This document shows positions 11,972 through 25,400 of a stretch of DNA of 64,000 bases, one piece after another. Below the pieces are notes generated by a model. It saw only the letters and a list, made by a program, of their open reading frames with translations, did not search any database and was not told the origin of the DNA. Numbering within the stretch: the first letter of the stretch is position 1; each line of letters starts with the position of its first letter. The translations under genes and the position numbers were made by a program. Origin of the DNA: Albula goreensis (taxonomy: Eukaryota > Chordata > Actinopteri > Albuliformes > Albulidae); NCBI GenBank assembly GCA_022829145.1, contig CM040742.1, positions 17,011,131 to 17,075,130 of the forward strand, given 5' to 3'.

Positions 11972-14900
11972 ACCTCTTCCTTGCATGCCCGCAGTTAATA
12001 CAACTTCCCTGCAGTTTCAGTTTAACACTTTCCTCTCTTTTGGTATCATCTCACAAGCCTGAAAATAGTGATAGCTAATAATGAGAACTAAAGCGAAACA
12101 AAATAACCCAGCGGCTAATTTTTTGGGTATTCATGTGTCTTTTTGAACCTGCTTCCACTCTGAAACTCTGATGAGTAATTTGATTTTGAAACAGTTTTAA
12201 ACATGGATATAAATAGCTTATTATTTGTCTATTTGTTGTCTATTTTAATGCATTAATTACTGTTTGGTATCCTTGAGTCGTGACAATATTCTTCAAATTT
12301 TTCCATTTTATGCATCTGTGTCATTGCTGTTGTTTCTTGCATAAACAGAAGAAAATACACAATATACAGACATCTCATTTTTGCACAGCTCATTGTAATA
12401 AAATACATGGCCAAAGGTTGAAGGGAAGCTAAAGGGGAAAGGGGGAAGGAGAATGGTATGTGATGTGGATGATGAATTTGGCAAGTATTATCAAATACTC
12501 TTGGCAAATATGTTTTCATGTGTCTCCATGCATCTTGGTTGAAACATTTATGTTCATTCCATGTCTTATCTGATCCCTAGAGTTTTTTGTTTTTGTTACC
12601 CAGAGCTCTGCTGTCTGGTCTTCCCACTGGCTTTTTTTCTCTACAATTTTCCTAAACATTCTGCCCGTCACCATGGTGGCAACCCTGTCCTTATCAGATT
12701 CAACACTGTGTATGTGTATGTGTGTGCATTTATGTGTGTGTGAGTGTGTTTGTGTGTCTGAGTATGTGCGTGAGTATGAGCGAGAAATAGAGATGGAGGA
12801 AGGAAAGGGTGTGAAAACCAATGTGGCAACATAAAAGGGATCAATCCTCAGCTCTCAGACAATGTCGTGTAGCAAAACTAGCAAAAACAGAATCGCCCTG
12901 CTTCATGGGGACAATCTGTTGAGAGGTTAACCTTGTGAAGAAACAATTTTATCAGGAAACAATGTGAATCCTGAATCTTATATCACACATTCATCAATGT
13001 CACTTAGTAATGTATTATTAAAAAATACGAAACAAAAATAACTCAATTATAATTACTTATTATTGCAAAGAAGTACATGTTCATTTCCTCTGTTATAAAT
13101 ACATTTCAAAAGCAACTCTTTAATATCTTAGTTTGTCAAATAGTTGGTGTATGAGTTTTAAATGTAAAATTATTTGACGTCATTTCATGATGATCAGAAA
13201 AAACTGCATCAAGCAGGAGGAAAGGAGGCCGGAGATTAAAGCTCATCCATTGGTCAGTTCTTTAAAACTTCAAAATGGCCTGTAATATTACTGAATCTAC
13301 AAATCTGTGACCCTATATGAAAACTACATGCTGTGAGCTTCACAAAGTTGGTATTCATGGTACATAAAGCCATTTGGAAATCACTTGCAACCAAGGAAAA
13401 ATCTTATATCTGGATTATTTTTTGTTTGGAGAGAGCCAAAAGTAGATTTCAAATAATATGTCTTATGCCCAACAGTTAAACATTGTGCAACACTGAGATA
13501 GGCAGCCATCTCGTTGGAGTCAATAGGTTTTATTAGTACTCTACACAAATGAATTAAAGCCATAGGAAATGAAGACATTATTGAATTTAGCATGTAAAGA
13601 CTGAATTATATATACATGCTTCTTAATTTTTAAAGTGAATCAACCAGTAAATTCGATTTTACTTGTTAACTGTACATTTATAGACTTTAAATCGAGCAGC
13701 ATGCAACTGTCTGAGTGCTTCTGACAAATCATGGATACAAAACTGACTACAATGGGCGTGCGCTAGCTCTCGCCTTTTAGGGGGAATTCAATCACAGAAC
13801 AGTGCCCAAAACCCCTATTCTTCAGCCGCATGGGATGCTGCCTGCCAAAAAGATAAACAGCCCAGTATCTGATGGAGCAAACTGCAATAAACAGCACCCA
13901 CATCAATAAAACAACAGCCGTTCATTTCTGCTGGAGAAAGCCTATTAAGGCTTTGAGAGGCATTTTTTGTGCCTTTTTTACTGTTTTTTTGTGTTTCAGG
14001 AACACTTTTTGTGCGCATTATCATTGTAATTATGCAGCTTATTGGATGCAAACAACAGGCTAGTGTAAATTCTGCCAATACTCTTTTAATGGTAGTTTGA
14101 CAGCTGGGAAGCAAAAAGAAATAGCATTTACAACAGTGATTATCTCAATAAATCAAAAGCAGGAAACATTACTGGTTAAATGCAATGTGGAGACCTGTTG
14201 CATGTTGACCCTCTTTATGATGAACCCCCTGGAATGACTCCCTTTCTCCGGAACTTGGCATGAAAAGAGAGGCATTCAAATATACAGACACATTTGCTTT
14301 TATGCTGCATGGAAACAAACCAACCAGCTTCCCTGCAGAATCCAGAAATTTGATTTTGGCGAAGAGGCAGTCATTTGAGTATGCCCAATTATATGTCCAA
14401 AAAGTGATTCACTTTCAGACCTTTAACAAAACTTCATTCCACACATTAACCTGGGCAGCCTGGGGTGATGTTTGCAATGAATTTGTGGTACAGGACCTTT
14501 TAAACATTGATTTTTTCATTTCTTTATTCATAAGAGGAAAAATAAATGAAAGTCTCAGACATTATTACTGATTGTAATTTTTTTTTCCAAATTAAGAACG
14601 GCAGAAATAATTGGTGCCAGAGCATCCGGTTCACCCATTAAGTGGCTGGATAAAATGTGGCCTGACCCATTTGTTGAATACAAACCACGCCATGGTGAGG
14701 GTCTGCAGGAGTGGCTCTGATTGGTTGTGAGCTGACAGTCTAAATGTGATCACTGGTGAGGTTGCCTTTCCCACAGTAAGGCTTAAGGCTGATCCTTCAT
14801 CTCCTTTCCCACTTCTCAGCAGAATCATGTTCGTTGCATGGCCTAGACATTTGCACCGTAGTAAACCAAGTGGGGCAAGCAACTGTCTTAGAAACCTAGA

Positions 14901-15794
14901 GGGTGTGTTGGTTTTTGTGGTTACTCAGTGCTTCATTGATTAATTAGCATGGCTGATTATATGGTAAACTCACTTAGTTGCTTTTGTCTGAGTTGTTTGC
15001 TGATTTTAAAAAATGAATAAAAAAATAATGAAAAAATGAAAATAAAAGCCAGCGCTCCTCGTAGCTCTCCGAGAACATGGTTGGATACTCAAAATCAAAG
15101 ACCAGAATTACAAGCCCTAGCTGTGATAGCTATGGAGACAAGGAAATATGTTCAGTATATGTGTTGGGAGGGCCCCATGATGATTCTTTTGATTCGTCTC
15201 TTGACTTTACACCAGTTTAGCACATTTCACAGGCACTAGAAAAGCAATTTTGCAATAGTGGGTAACTCCAAGCGTTGAATTAAGAAGTTACAAAATGAAA
15301 ATACACAAATGAGACAAAGCATGATTGAATTGACCCATGACTGCTACATTACAGCCATGGGAAAAGTTATCTACATTTAAACTGTATATAAAAAGAAATC
15401 AGTCCGAAACAGTATCTTTTAATTCTGTAGGTGTGGTGCCACAATAACCTGAGAATTTAAACGATTGTTTGTATAGATAGGTAAGATAAGTGTACATGTA
15501 TCTGAAACAATGATTATACAAAGAATAAATGTATTTTTTTAACTTAAATAACTTTTTTCTCCTACAATGATCTCCCACATGCTGTAATGTACATTCTTGC
15601 ATAAATCATAGATGAGATATGACTTTCCTGTTTGTAAGGTTATGGAGCAAATGAGGGGGTGTTAATTTCCCAGCTGCTTCTATCACATGACTACTTCATA
15701 GATTTTTTGAGACATTTTTGAGTACAAACAGGAAGTTTGTTTAGCAGGAGTGGGCATTTTCACATCCCTGACAGTTGCCCTTATTCAGCCAGCC
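11972..15794. other. Intergenic, no gene seen
   Basis: Contains the TG-rich tract at 12707. Elsewhere unique AT-rich sequence. A 103-codon + frame at 14260-14571 lies in unique DNA but has no recognisable domain and no clear splice or promoter context. Confidence 0.55.
12707..12780. repeat. Degenerate TG-rich microsatellite
   Basis: TGTGTATGTGTATGTGTGTG followed by interrupted GTGT/GAGT units up to GAGTATGAG. Open frames across it are artefacts. Confidence 0.8.
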
Positions 15795-15960
15795 TTGCAG
15801 TTTTACATTTGCTATTATGCTTATCCAGTTATGTTGGATATTTACAGTCGTAGCTCATTCAAAAGGCACAACGGCTTTGCCCCACCAGGGTTTGAAACCT
15901 GCAACTCCATTCTCCAGGGCTGAGGTCCTAGGTGTTTTGTCCACACTGGCCCTTGTGTTT
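15795..15960 (-). mobile_element. tRNA-derived SINE fragment, reverse strand
   Basis: On the minus strand GGTTTCAAACCC (15899-15909 in + terms) is a pol III B-box. It is followed by GCAAAGCCGTTGTGCC and CTGTAAATATCC, which resemble the body of fish tRNA-derived SINEs. The 3' body differs from the copies at 31082, 34112 and 61151, so it is probably a different subfamily. Ends are approximate and it is diverged. Confidence 0.6.
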
Positions 15961-18900
15961 AGATAGTTCTAGGAGAAGGAGAGGGAAGGGCGTGTAGGTG
16001 TCTGATATCGAAAACATAGACGTGAACGTAATGCACGTCTGGGGCTCTGAAGATAGCATTGCGGTGGTACAGTGCGTTATATAAAGAGCCTGGCTGGCAG
16101 GCAGCCAGTGACCTTTCTGAGAGAAGCTGGCCCTCCTTAGCTAGGCCTTAGAGGAGCACAGGACACTTTCCAGCCTCTGCAGGATATAATGTAAACCACT
16201 GACTGAGGAAAATTGTCTTTATTTGTATTAAAAACAGTCCATAATTCTCTTATTTGTTATGTTTTTAAGACTTGTTATCCTTGTAAATGTCTGATAAACA
16301 CCGTTTGGTATAAACTTTTACATCAGTATCACTTAGGGCTGAACATGTTTGGTATGAAATGTGCTCCATGGCCGTTTACTGCGTTAAGCCTGTTGATGGT
16401 TCCATGTTGATGCATATGATAGAGTCTATCGTGGTAAGCCCCATGATGCAGGCCCTGATGCAGCCTGTGGAGTGATGGAATGTTCTGTGGAGATATTGAA
16501 AATATTGAAATGATAAAGACGAGGATGATGCACTCAAAAGTAATACCTGACAAAATCCTGGATATAACCACCTGCTCAGTCAGTGGCCCTTGTCCATAGA
16601 GCACCCTGAGTGAAGCCGTTCCTGTCTTTATCCTGCCTTTAAATAGCTTTCCGTTTCCTCCTCTCTTCTTCACAAGCAGGAACAGGGAGTACCAGGCCTG
16701 TCTGCCAGTCCCGCTATCGGTGACATGGGCCGAATTACAAAATTAGGCTAAATATATAACAGGGCCATGGCACTAGTTCTGAGGCTCCAACGGGACACTC
16801 ACACACTCTTGTTAATAACTGATCCAGGTTCCAAGAACCTCAACATTCCTGTCAGAGAACAGGGCTCATTACTCCATTACACAGGCTAAGCTGCGGGTTT
16901 GGGTATCACTCACTCTATCCCAGTCATTGTTTCTGTTCTTTTTATAACTCTCAAACTCTTTAGGCAAGAATCTAACATGCAATGCAACTTAGGGCTTATG
17001 TTGATGTGATATGCTTAGCTGAACAAGTGTTTTTATTGAATATGGCACTTGCAGAAATCATCAGAAAATAATATGAAAAAATACAAAAATACAAAACACC
17101 TGTTTTTTTTTTGTATTGGATGCACAGTCTGCGGTTTTGCCAGAAACTGAAACTGAAGTGGTGAGTGTGCATGTGAATATTTTTGATGTTGGATTCATAT
17201 ATATCAAAATAAACATTAGTTTCCATATTTAAATGTACTGAGTGTCAGTCTACATTTTAATGAGGACCATTCATTATGTAACCTCTCTTTAAGTGGGTCT
17301 TGAGGTTAGGAGAGGTTGGGAACCCCTGTTACATGAAACCAAACGCCAACATTTGCTGGGATGATCTGGGGTCAGCAGAGGTTAAAACATGGAGGAAAAT
17401 GGGGTCAGTATTTTCAAGATGTGAAGGGTGTTCATGCTCAGTGTATCTTTTTCCATGCCTCAGCCCTTGGATGGGTGGGGGGGGGGTACTATATGTGCAG
17501 TTGGGACCTTGGTTGCCTTAGTAGTGTTAGGGTCAGCTGTGAAGCCTGACCCAAAATGAAGGAGCAGAAATAGATCAGAGCACTTTGAACATGCAGCCTT
17601 CTCAATGTCTCAGAGTTGTTTATTTTTCCTCCATCACAGAATACATGGATTGGGGTAATTAAATGGGTTAATTAGTTCACTGTTATGTGGATTATTTATT
17701 TATGTTCCAGTCTTTTTGCCTTTCTTCAACATTACAATGGTCACATTCGCTTCATGTTTTCTCTTTTGCTTTTCTCTCAGTCTGGATTAGAAAAATAAGT
17801 CACTCAAGCATTGTGATATCGTGTGTAAGTTCACATCCTGTGGTCCTCACTGCTGGTCCTACAGAGCCACAGTGCATGCTGGTTTTTGTTGTCGCCCAGA
17901 GCTTAACAACCAAATAAAACACTTATCAATTCTCCCCTGGTTTGCTGAGTCTGACCTTGCTGTGGAATTCCATGTGACAAGAAATACCTACATACACTAT
18001 GGTCCTTCATTACCCGGAGTAAGTTCCACTGTACTAGCTGTGAATTATCAGAAGTAGATGCAGCTCGTTGACTTTTTTTTTTATTCTGTTGTATATCGGT
18101 TTTACTGCCAACATGCCTAAAGATCTCACTTCCTGCTCAGGGCATAGCACTTCCTGTGCAGGGTGAGTGGAAGGACTAAGGAGTATCTCTTCTGCTGGAT
18201 GCTCCTTTTTGAAAATGGTGTTGCCCACACCCACTGTGTTGGCATGCCAATCGACCCTTCCTTCACTACGCGTGAAAAAAAAATGAAATTAAACACACCA
18301 AAGTCTCATTTGATGCATTTCTGCTAATATATCAGATTCTGTGGCTTCAAATGGTGTTGAATAATGATCCAAGTCTAAAATACCAAGTCATTGACCTGTC
18401 AATGAACGTACTGATATGTTGATAGAAAAAATTTCAATTTCAAGAGTAAGCTCCTATGGTCTTTGAAGTATGTCCTTTCATATATGTGCAGATGTGTCAT
18501 CCGCAAGCCTGTTTGTAGTGTCACTTAACAAATGAGAGAAAACAATGTTTTTGTGATGTTTTCCTGCCAGTTCCATGAACTCCTACATCACCACTATGTG
18601 CTCTCATTCTAGAAGCATTTTTCTGAGTAAAATCAGGAGGTTTGCTTGGCTAGAGTGGACCCTTTAAAGTATATTTATACTCCAACTGGAACGTCTGCAG
18701 TGTCCCTGTGACTCCCTTGGAGCTTTGCCAAATTCCTCTTTTTGACTCAGTGTCTGAGACCCTAGTTTTAACAAGAGGGTGGAAACTCCAAGAATAATCA
18801 GTTCTTTTTTATCCTGCACCTCATGACTGAAATGCTATACTAAGGTGAACCTTCATGAAATTCATAAAATTTTGCCTGGTTTTGTTGAAAATTGTACCAC

Positions 18901-21462
18901 TGCTAACTGAGTCTTCCTCATTCACTCCACACGCTGTCCTCAGTGTTAGGTGTTTAAACCAGTGAATGAATAGATCATTGTAAATGTCTTTGTTAATGGT
19001 ACTTTGGATAATGAACAGTGCACAGTCTGTGCAATTGACACATTAACAGTGTAGGTAATAAATGGTCGTTGTCACACGATGGTTTTCAATGGACATTTTC
19101 CAACATCTCAACATGGGAATAAAGTGTATCTTTATTCCCTGATCCCTTAAAAGGGCCATTGAGTTAAACACCCGAGTTAAACAAAATAGCAGAACACAAC
19201 AATTAAAAGAAAAGACTTGTCTCTTCTGGTAGCAATGAGGGCAGTAACTATGACATTGCAGCGAACTGTTTGAAAACTGGTAGTAACCACAGGATGGTTA
19301 AATGACAAACTGAGAGGAGCTTTGCCATTGTAAAATCGAGCATTTCTACTTAAGAATTAGTAATAGATGGCACATATATAACCACAGAAACAGTTCAACT
19401 ATAAAGTAGCCTATTTAACTTTGTCCATGTCATTAGGGGTTTGCATTTCTGTGTAAGACTCTGAGGTTCAGCACCAGCCTGTGCTTGGTTTTTGAGTTGC
19501 AAGATACAATCTGCAGGCACTGTAATTTTGAGAGGTCAAGCCTTAACAATTTTAAGACCCATATGCCCCATCAATGGCCATAGAAATAATAGAAATACAT
19601 AGAACATATTTGTAAGCTATGTACGTTTTCCTGGTGAGAAGCAATTAAACACCAATTTCATCCCCTCTCTGTTTCCTGATCTTTGTCTATCCATTTCCTG
19701 TCTGTCCTCAGGTTACACCCAAGCCTTGGCCCTGGTGTGGAAATGACCACAACATCCACAAACAAAACCATGTGTTTGATTTCACACCAGAGGACATTTT
19801 ATCATTCAACAGACTTCAGTTAGATAGCCCTCTCTGTACTCTGGCTGTCGTAGCAGCAATGGTCATTAAACATGGCTCCGCCCTTCAGAGTTGTCTGTTT
19901 TAGAGGTGAATCAAGGATATTCTACATTAACAGGGCGCCAGCTAAAGAAGCTAAAAAATTATTTTGTTGGAGTTTCTTTTTCAAAAAAGTAGAGCAAATG
20001 TTTCAGACAGACAACACAATTTGCTCTATAAAACACTTATTTGCAATTATTAATAACAACAGACACAGAGGATTTGGTTCAGTTTAAACATACTTTGCAC
20101 AGTGGTTTTGTCATACATAGTGTGATGTTACTATGTATGCTATCTATGCTGGGTCTGTCTGGATGGTTGTTGAAGAGTATTCAGGATCCAGCTGTTCTAC
20201 AGCTGGGGTGATGTCCCTTTTTTATTATTTCACCCTTCTTTCTGGTTGGATCCATGCAATTGCTCAAAACACCCACCATGAGCAGAAGCAGACACACACA
20301 GAACCCCTCTAATTCATCATGTGGTTGCCATACTTCTTCACTTTTCACACTGTAGATGCAACAACAATATTTTCTATACTTTCTATGCCACCATGCCATT
20401 GGAGGAACATAATGTTCGGTTTACAGACCTGTAGTTCCACCAGCTGGGCAGATGGGTTACCTTACCTCACCATTCCTCCAGGACAGGCTGAGCTAATTTT
20501 TTGCCTTGCTAATATGGAACACCATTGGTGCTAGCATGAGTGGGTCCCAAACTCTTAGTTGTGGGATGCACAGCTACACAATAAACATGTGTCTTTACTC
20601 CATGCACCACCCAAAGGCCCCGACAGTGGTGTCCTTTGTCTGGTGTGGAGTGTCGGGCCACAGAGGTGGACAGTGCTGTTCAGCTGCAAAGTTATGCTGA
20701 TGGAATCCATGAGCTGATCAGCACATGCAGCATGGGGACTGCATCAGTGGCTGACTGACTGAGCATGGCAACAACAAGGCAGGGATGCATGCTGCCTCCT
20801 GTAGGCTGGGTGGTGGAACTGCAGCTGCTGAAATGACAGAGAGGTATAAGTACCAGTGAACTTTTCAAGGGCATCGTTCAGCCTAATTGGCTATGGAGAG
20901 GCTGAATGACTAGGCCGGAAATCTCCCTTAAAAATTCTACAAAAGCCCTTGTTTACAGTAGTAATTATGAGCTGGGCTTCAGTCTTTGCCATAGCTGGTA
21001 ATGGCTTGGTTTCTTTTGCACAAGGCAGATGCTGACCTCCAGATGACACCCCAGGAATGAGACTAATTTCTCCCTAAAATCTTGTACAATTTTAAAATGC
21101 TGCAAAAAAATCATTTGTATGAATAATTCAAAATCTGACTGGTTTTTATCTAACACTGGGTTAGATAAGTTCAGTACTGTGTAACTTCACCATTAATTTA
21201 TATGCTTGACTCATTTTGAGTCCTTAGAATCATAGGGCCTAAACTGCAGAGACTGTAATTCTTTAGAGATCAGTCTTTCTAATTTTCACATTTTGTACAG
21301 AATTCTTATTATCACCATTTTTTTAGTTCAGATTTTCATCTATTTTCTTGGAAAATGGCATAAAAAGAGCATTCACATTTTTTAAAGTGATATAAAACTT
21401 AGAAATTCTACAGTCTCAGTTTGCTGTCACATGCCAGTCAGTGAGAAATCCATTTGACATGG
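15961..21462. other. Intergenic, no gene seen
   Basis: Unique sequence. Holds TTATATAAAGAGCC at 16077-16090 (TATA-like, no supporting exon), a G-run at 17473-17486, and a short hairpin at 19115-19139. Somewhat GC-richer at 20400-20900. No coding exon recognised. Confidence 0.55.
19115..19139. repeat. Short perfect hairpin, 10-bp stem, 5-nt loop
   Basis: GGGAATAAAG pairs exactly with CTTTATTCCC around the loop TGTAT. There is no T-run after it and no gene before it. Confidence 0.6.
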
Positions 21463-22486
21463 AGCAGAGTGCAGAGACATCAGAGCAGAGCTCACAGTGA
21501 AGCAGAGCTGAGTGTTAGCAGAGTGCAGAGACATCAGAGCAGAGCTCACAGTGAAGCAGAGCTGAGTGTTAGCAGAGTGCAGAGACATCAGAGCAGAGCT
21601 CACAGTGAAGCAGAGCTGAGTGTTAGCAGAGTGCAGAGACATCAGAGCAGAGCTCACAGTGAAGCAGAGCTGAGTGTTAGCAGAGTGCAGAGACATCAGA
21701 GCAGAGCTCACAGTGAAGCAGAGCTGAGTGTTAGCAGAGTGCAGAGACATCAGAGCAGAGCTCACAGTGAAGCAGAGCTGAGTGTTAGCAGAGTGCAGAG
21801 ACATCAGAGCAGAGCTCACAGTGAAGCAGAGCTGAGTCAGAGCAGAGTTAGCAGAGTTGCAGAGCAGACATCAGAGCAGAGCTCACAGTGAAGCAGAGCT
21901 GAGTGTTAGCAGAGTGCAGAGACATCAGAGCAGAGCTCACAGTGAAGCAGAGCTGAGTGTTAGCAGAGTGCAGAGACATCAGAGCAGAGCTCACAGTGAA
22001 GCAGAGCTGAGTGTTAGCAGAGTGCAGCTCACAGTGAAGCAGAGCTGAGTGTTAGCAGAGCGCAGAGACATCAGAGCAGAGCTCACAGTGAAGCAGAGCT
22101 GAGTGTTAGCAGAGCGCAGAGACATCAGAGCAGAGCTCACAGTGAAGCAGAGCTGAGTGTTAGCAGAGTGCAGAGACATCAGAGCAGAGCTCACAGTGAA
22201 GCAGAGCTGAGTGTTAGCATAGTGCAGAGACATCAGAGCAGAGCTCACAGTGAAGCAGAGCTGAGTGTTAGCAGAGTGCAGAGACATCAGAGCAGAGCTC
22301 ACAGTGAAGCAGAGCTGAGTGTTAGCAGAGTGCAGAGACATCAGAGCAGAGCTCACAGTGAAGCAGAGCTGAGTGTTAGCAGAGCGCAGAGACATCAGAG
22401 CAGAGCTCACAGTGAAGCAGAGCTGAGTGTTAGCAGAGCGCAGAGACATCAGAGCAGAGCTCACAGTGAAGCAGAGCTGAGTGTTA
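21463..22486. repeat. 54-bp minisatellite, 19 copies
   Basis: Nineteen head-to-tail copies of a 54-base unit beginning AGCAGAGTGCAGAGACATCA. Most are identical; recurrent variants are AGCGC for AGTGC and one AGCATAGTGC. Copy 11 lacks 16 bases, and the copy 7/8 junction carries about 13 extra. Since 54 is 18 codons and the unit has no stop in some frames, long frames run on + (SRVQRHQSRAHSEAELSV per unit) and on - (SSALMSLHSANTQLCFTV per unit). They begin and end at the array edges or at the indels. I treat this as non-coding; near-identity suggests recent expansion. The unit is itself built from AGCAGAG-like pieces. Confidence 0.97.
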
Positions 22487-25400
22487 TCCACCAGTCCATG
22501 GTGTGCTAAAGACTGACACTGCCGCTTTATAACAACCACACATTAACTGAGGCTTGTATGAGAGTGAAAACCTAAACACAGCCCAGTGCCTCACTCCATA
22601 CATCATTCTGCAAAGAAAAAAAAAGATTGCCCTTCGCTGAGATGGAATAATGTCCTGCATAATGCTCACATAACATCATTCCAGGGTCTTTGCATGGTAA
22701 TGAAAGTGATATATACTGTCCTGCTTAAATATAACTTATTCATGTCCCTCTTCATCTCAGTGTCCAATTATTTTAATGACTGCATTGTCCTCTGTCTGTG
22801 CAGGAGGTCAGTAATAAGCTCTATTTTCTGCTTTTTCTTAAATTTAGGACTGGATTTAATCAGACACACTTTAAGGCTCTGGATGCATTCAGTTCAATTA
22901 AAGTTAAAATTACATTATATCTGCTTTTTTATTTATATCTTATTGGATACAAGCAAACATATGATTTACAACATGTTTTTGGTCATTGTTAAATAGAATA
23001 CCATATTTGCAGATATACCATAGTGTATACCATAGGGAATACCATATGGTAAATAAAGAGACTAAATTAATGTATCGAGCAAGCGTGCTATTTTTCTGAA
23101 TTGCAGTTATATCAGCATTTACATATTTCATATGCCATTACAGGTATATTAAGTCAAGACATATGCTCAGAATATGGGCTTGGTTGGCCAGCAGTGGCCT
23201 TAGAGATCATTGAGATTGATGGTTTGACGGGCTTAATCCCTATCTTTCCCCAGCAGAGCTGAGTCGTTTGTCGCCCTGCCAGCATGGACCCACAGTCACA
23301 GCTGGTAATGGCTCAGCTAGCAGTGGAACACCCAGCTACTGGACTCACAGCTAACATCAAAATGTGACTGCTTTCATACAGAGGCCACAGCTGTTGCTTG
23401 CTTCTTTCACAATGAAATTTACTGACAGACCTGTGTAACCTGACAAACTTTTTTAGTATAGTGGACATTGGCCGTTAGTTTTCAGGGAGGAGATGACATA
23501 AACACGCAGGAACAGTGCTGAATCAATATTGCTGTCAAAATATTTGCAATCCAAGGTCAATAAACAAGTTTAGGTCTGTACATAGTTTTTACCCTGCAAA
23601 CAAAATGAGTAGTGGTGATAAAAACGAGTCAGGGCCTTGTGGGGTTTTTAAGGTGTAGTTTGACAGAGGTCATTTAAGGGCAAAAGTAGCAGTAACCATG
23701 GGCTCGTTTTTGCAAGTGCATAATATTACACAAGACCTCCCTGTCCTTAGTTTTGTCATTTGATTACTTGTGGTAAATGGATATCATTAGTTTGACCCAT
23801 GTTTTCAAGCTGATCTTTGGTCTTATTTCAAAGATCCACCACAACCAGGTTTTTCCTGATTTTAGGCCAAGGAATATTCATATAATGGAAGCAGATGGAG
23901 TTACTGCAGTGCCACCATCTTATTTGGTAGATATCTCACATGTGTAATATATGTTACACACATGAGAAATCATTTTGGGAGGAGGTCAAATTTAGAGGAA
24001 GTCCATTTACATTCATGGCCAATGGATTCATACCTTCACTGTCGTAACTTTTTGAATTTATTTGTGTGACACCATTTTCTGCTACAGGATGTAAATGATA
24101 TCTGAAAAACATTGTTTTGAGTTGAGTGGGGCTTGATTAATCCAAACTGGTGCAATCGTTAATATAAAATACCTAAAGTGCTATATACGTACAATGCCCT
24201 GATAATCAGCATCATAAATCCGGGTTTACAGACATATGATTCAACAGTTATTCTGTGTCATTCAGCCTTTTTTTCCCATCATTGCATCTCGAGTTTGGGC
24301 TGTCAAAATATATCCCAAGGAGTAATACAGAGCACCGCCATGAACTTTCATCATTTGAAATACAAGCAATGGCAAAGTAACTACTATAGATTTTAGAGTA
24401 GAATTTTAGAGTAGAAGTAGCCCCTCAATGAAGTTGATGAAAGATACCCAAATGAGATGATTAACTACTTCTTTATAATTTACATCCTTTTTAGCTTATG
24501 TAGCAAGTCTTTTGACAGTGTAATGTATTCAACACACTCTTTGAATAATGTCCCTGTTCCACTATTTCCATGGAAAACTGCATACTTGATCCTGTGATAA
24601 GGAAAGCTATAATTGCGATGTTTAAGAGGATTATTTAAGCTGTATTCAACAGACGTCCGTGAAGGAGAAAGATTTTATCTTGCGTGGTCAGGATGCTCTG
24701 CCACAAGGATGACTTGTGAGGTATCATGGAGAGTCTTTATGTGCCAGTTTTGTGTGAGAGAGAAAGATGCTTCATTCATTTGCACAGCTGTTGCATGAAT
24801 TACAATCTCGCTTCTTTGTTATGCTCACAACAAGTAAGATGATAGCTGTAGTCATGCTATGAATAGGTTTACAGTGTAGACAGATATGGCGAGCCTGAAT
24901 GATTCTGCCTTCATTACATCCATTAAAAAAGTACAACAATCAAAAAGAATAAACCAATGCCATTTTTAATTAGGTAACAATGAAGGGCAAATAAAATTTA
25001 AAAAAATGTTTTGGTTTTGCAGCCATCAGAGAGCGGGCTGTCATTTCCCTGGCACTACTGCCAGTTTACAGTCTGAGAATAAAAGTACGATTAAAGATCT
25101 TTAGTGTGTTTAATAAGCCTATGGTATTTACAGGCGATAATCGCTTGCTTGCGCCCAGTTTAATGTAATCATCCATGTCCAAAGCTTCACTGATGCTTTT
25201 GCTGTCTTATATTAGCATGCCAATGATAATCATATTTGGTATGGGTTGTTCTTGTCTTCTAATTAATCAGCAAACCAGACGTCACAGATGCTCCACAGAC
25301 AATAACCATGCTGTGTTAAATCTTGTAAGTCTGCCTTTTCCGCCTTGAGCTCAGATGAAAGAGAAAATGAGAGTACTTAAAGGCCAACGAGACTTATCCA

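Noticed and set aside
14260..14571. 103-codon plus frame beginning MKREAFKYTDTF
   Set aside because: No recognisable family and no gene context; a frame of this length is expected by chance in 64 kb.
15899..15909. tRNA gene suggested by a B-box (also at 31154, 34168, 61287)
   Set aside because: No cloverleaf or intact acceptor stem; each belongs to a SINE.
16077..16090. TATA-like TTATATAAAGAGCC as a promoter
   Set aside because: No exon or CpG enrichment follows; AT-rich DNA yields such strings often.
19467..19484. REST/NRSF site (TTCAGCACC)
   Set aside because: Only the left half matches; the right half GGACAG is absent.
21463..22486. CRISPR-like array
   Set aside because: Units are directly adjacent with no unique spacers, and the surroundings are vertebrate; it is a minisatellite.
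21427..22539. Repeat frames of 113-182 codons on both strands
   Set aside because: They follow the 54-bp minisatellite and break at its indels; opposite strands are equally open, as expected from the unit length.
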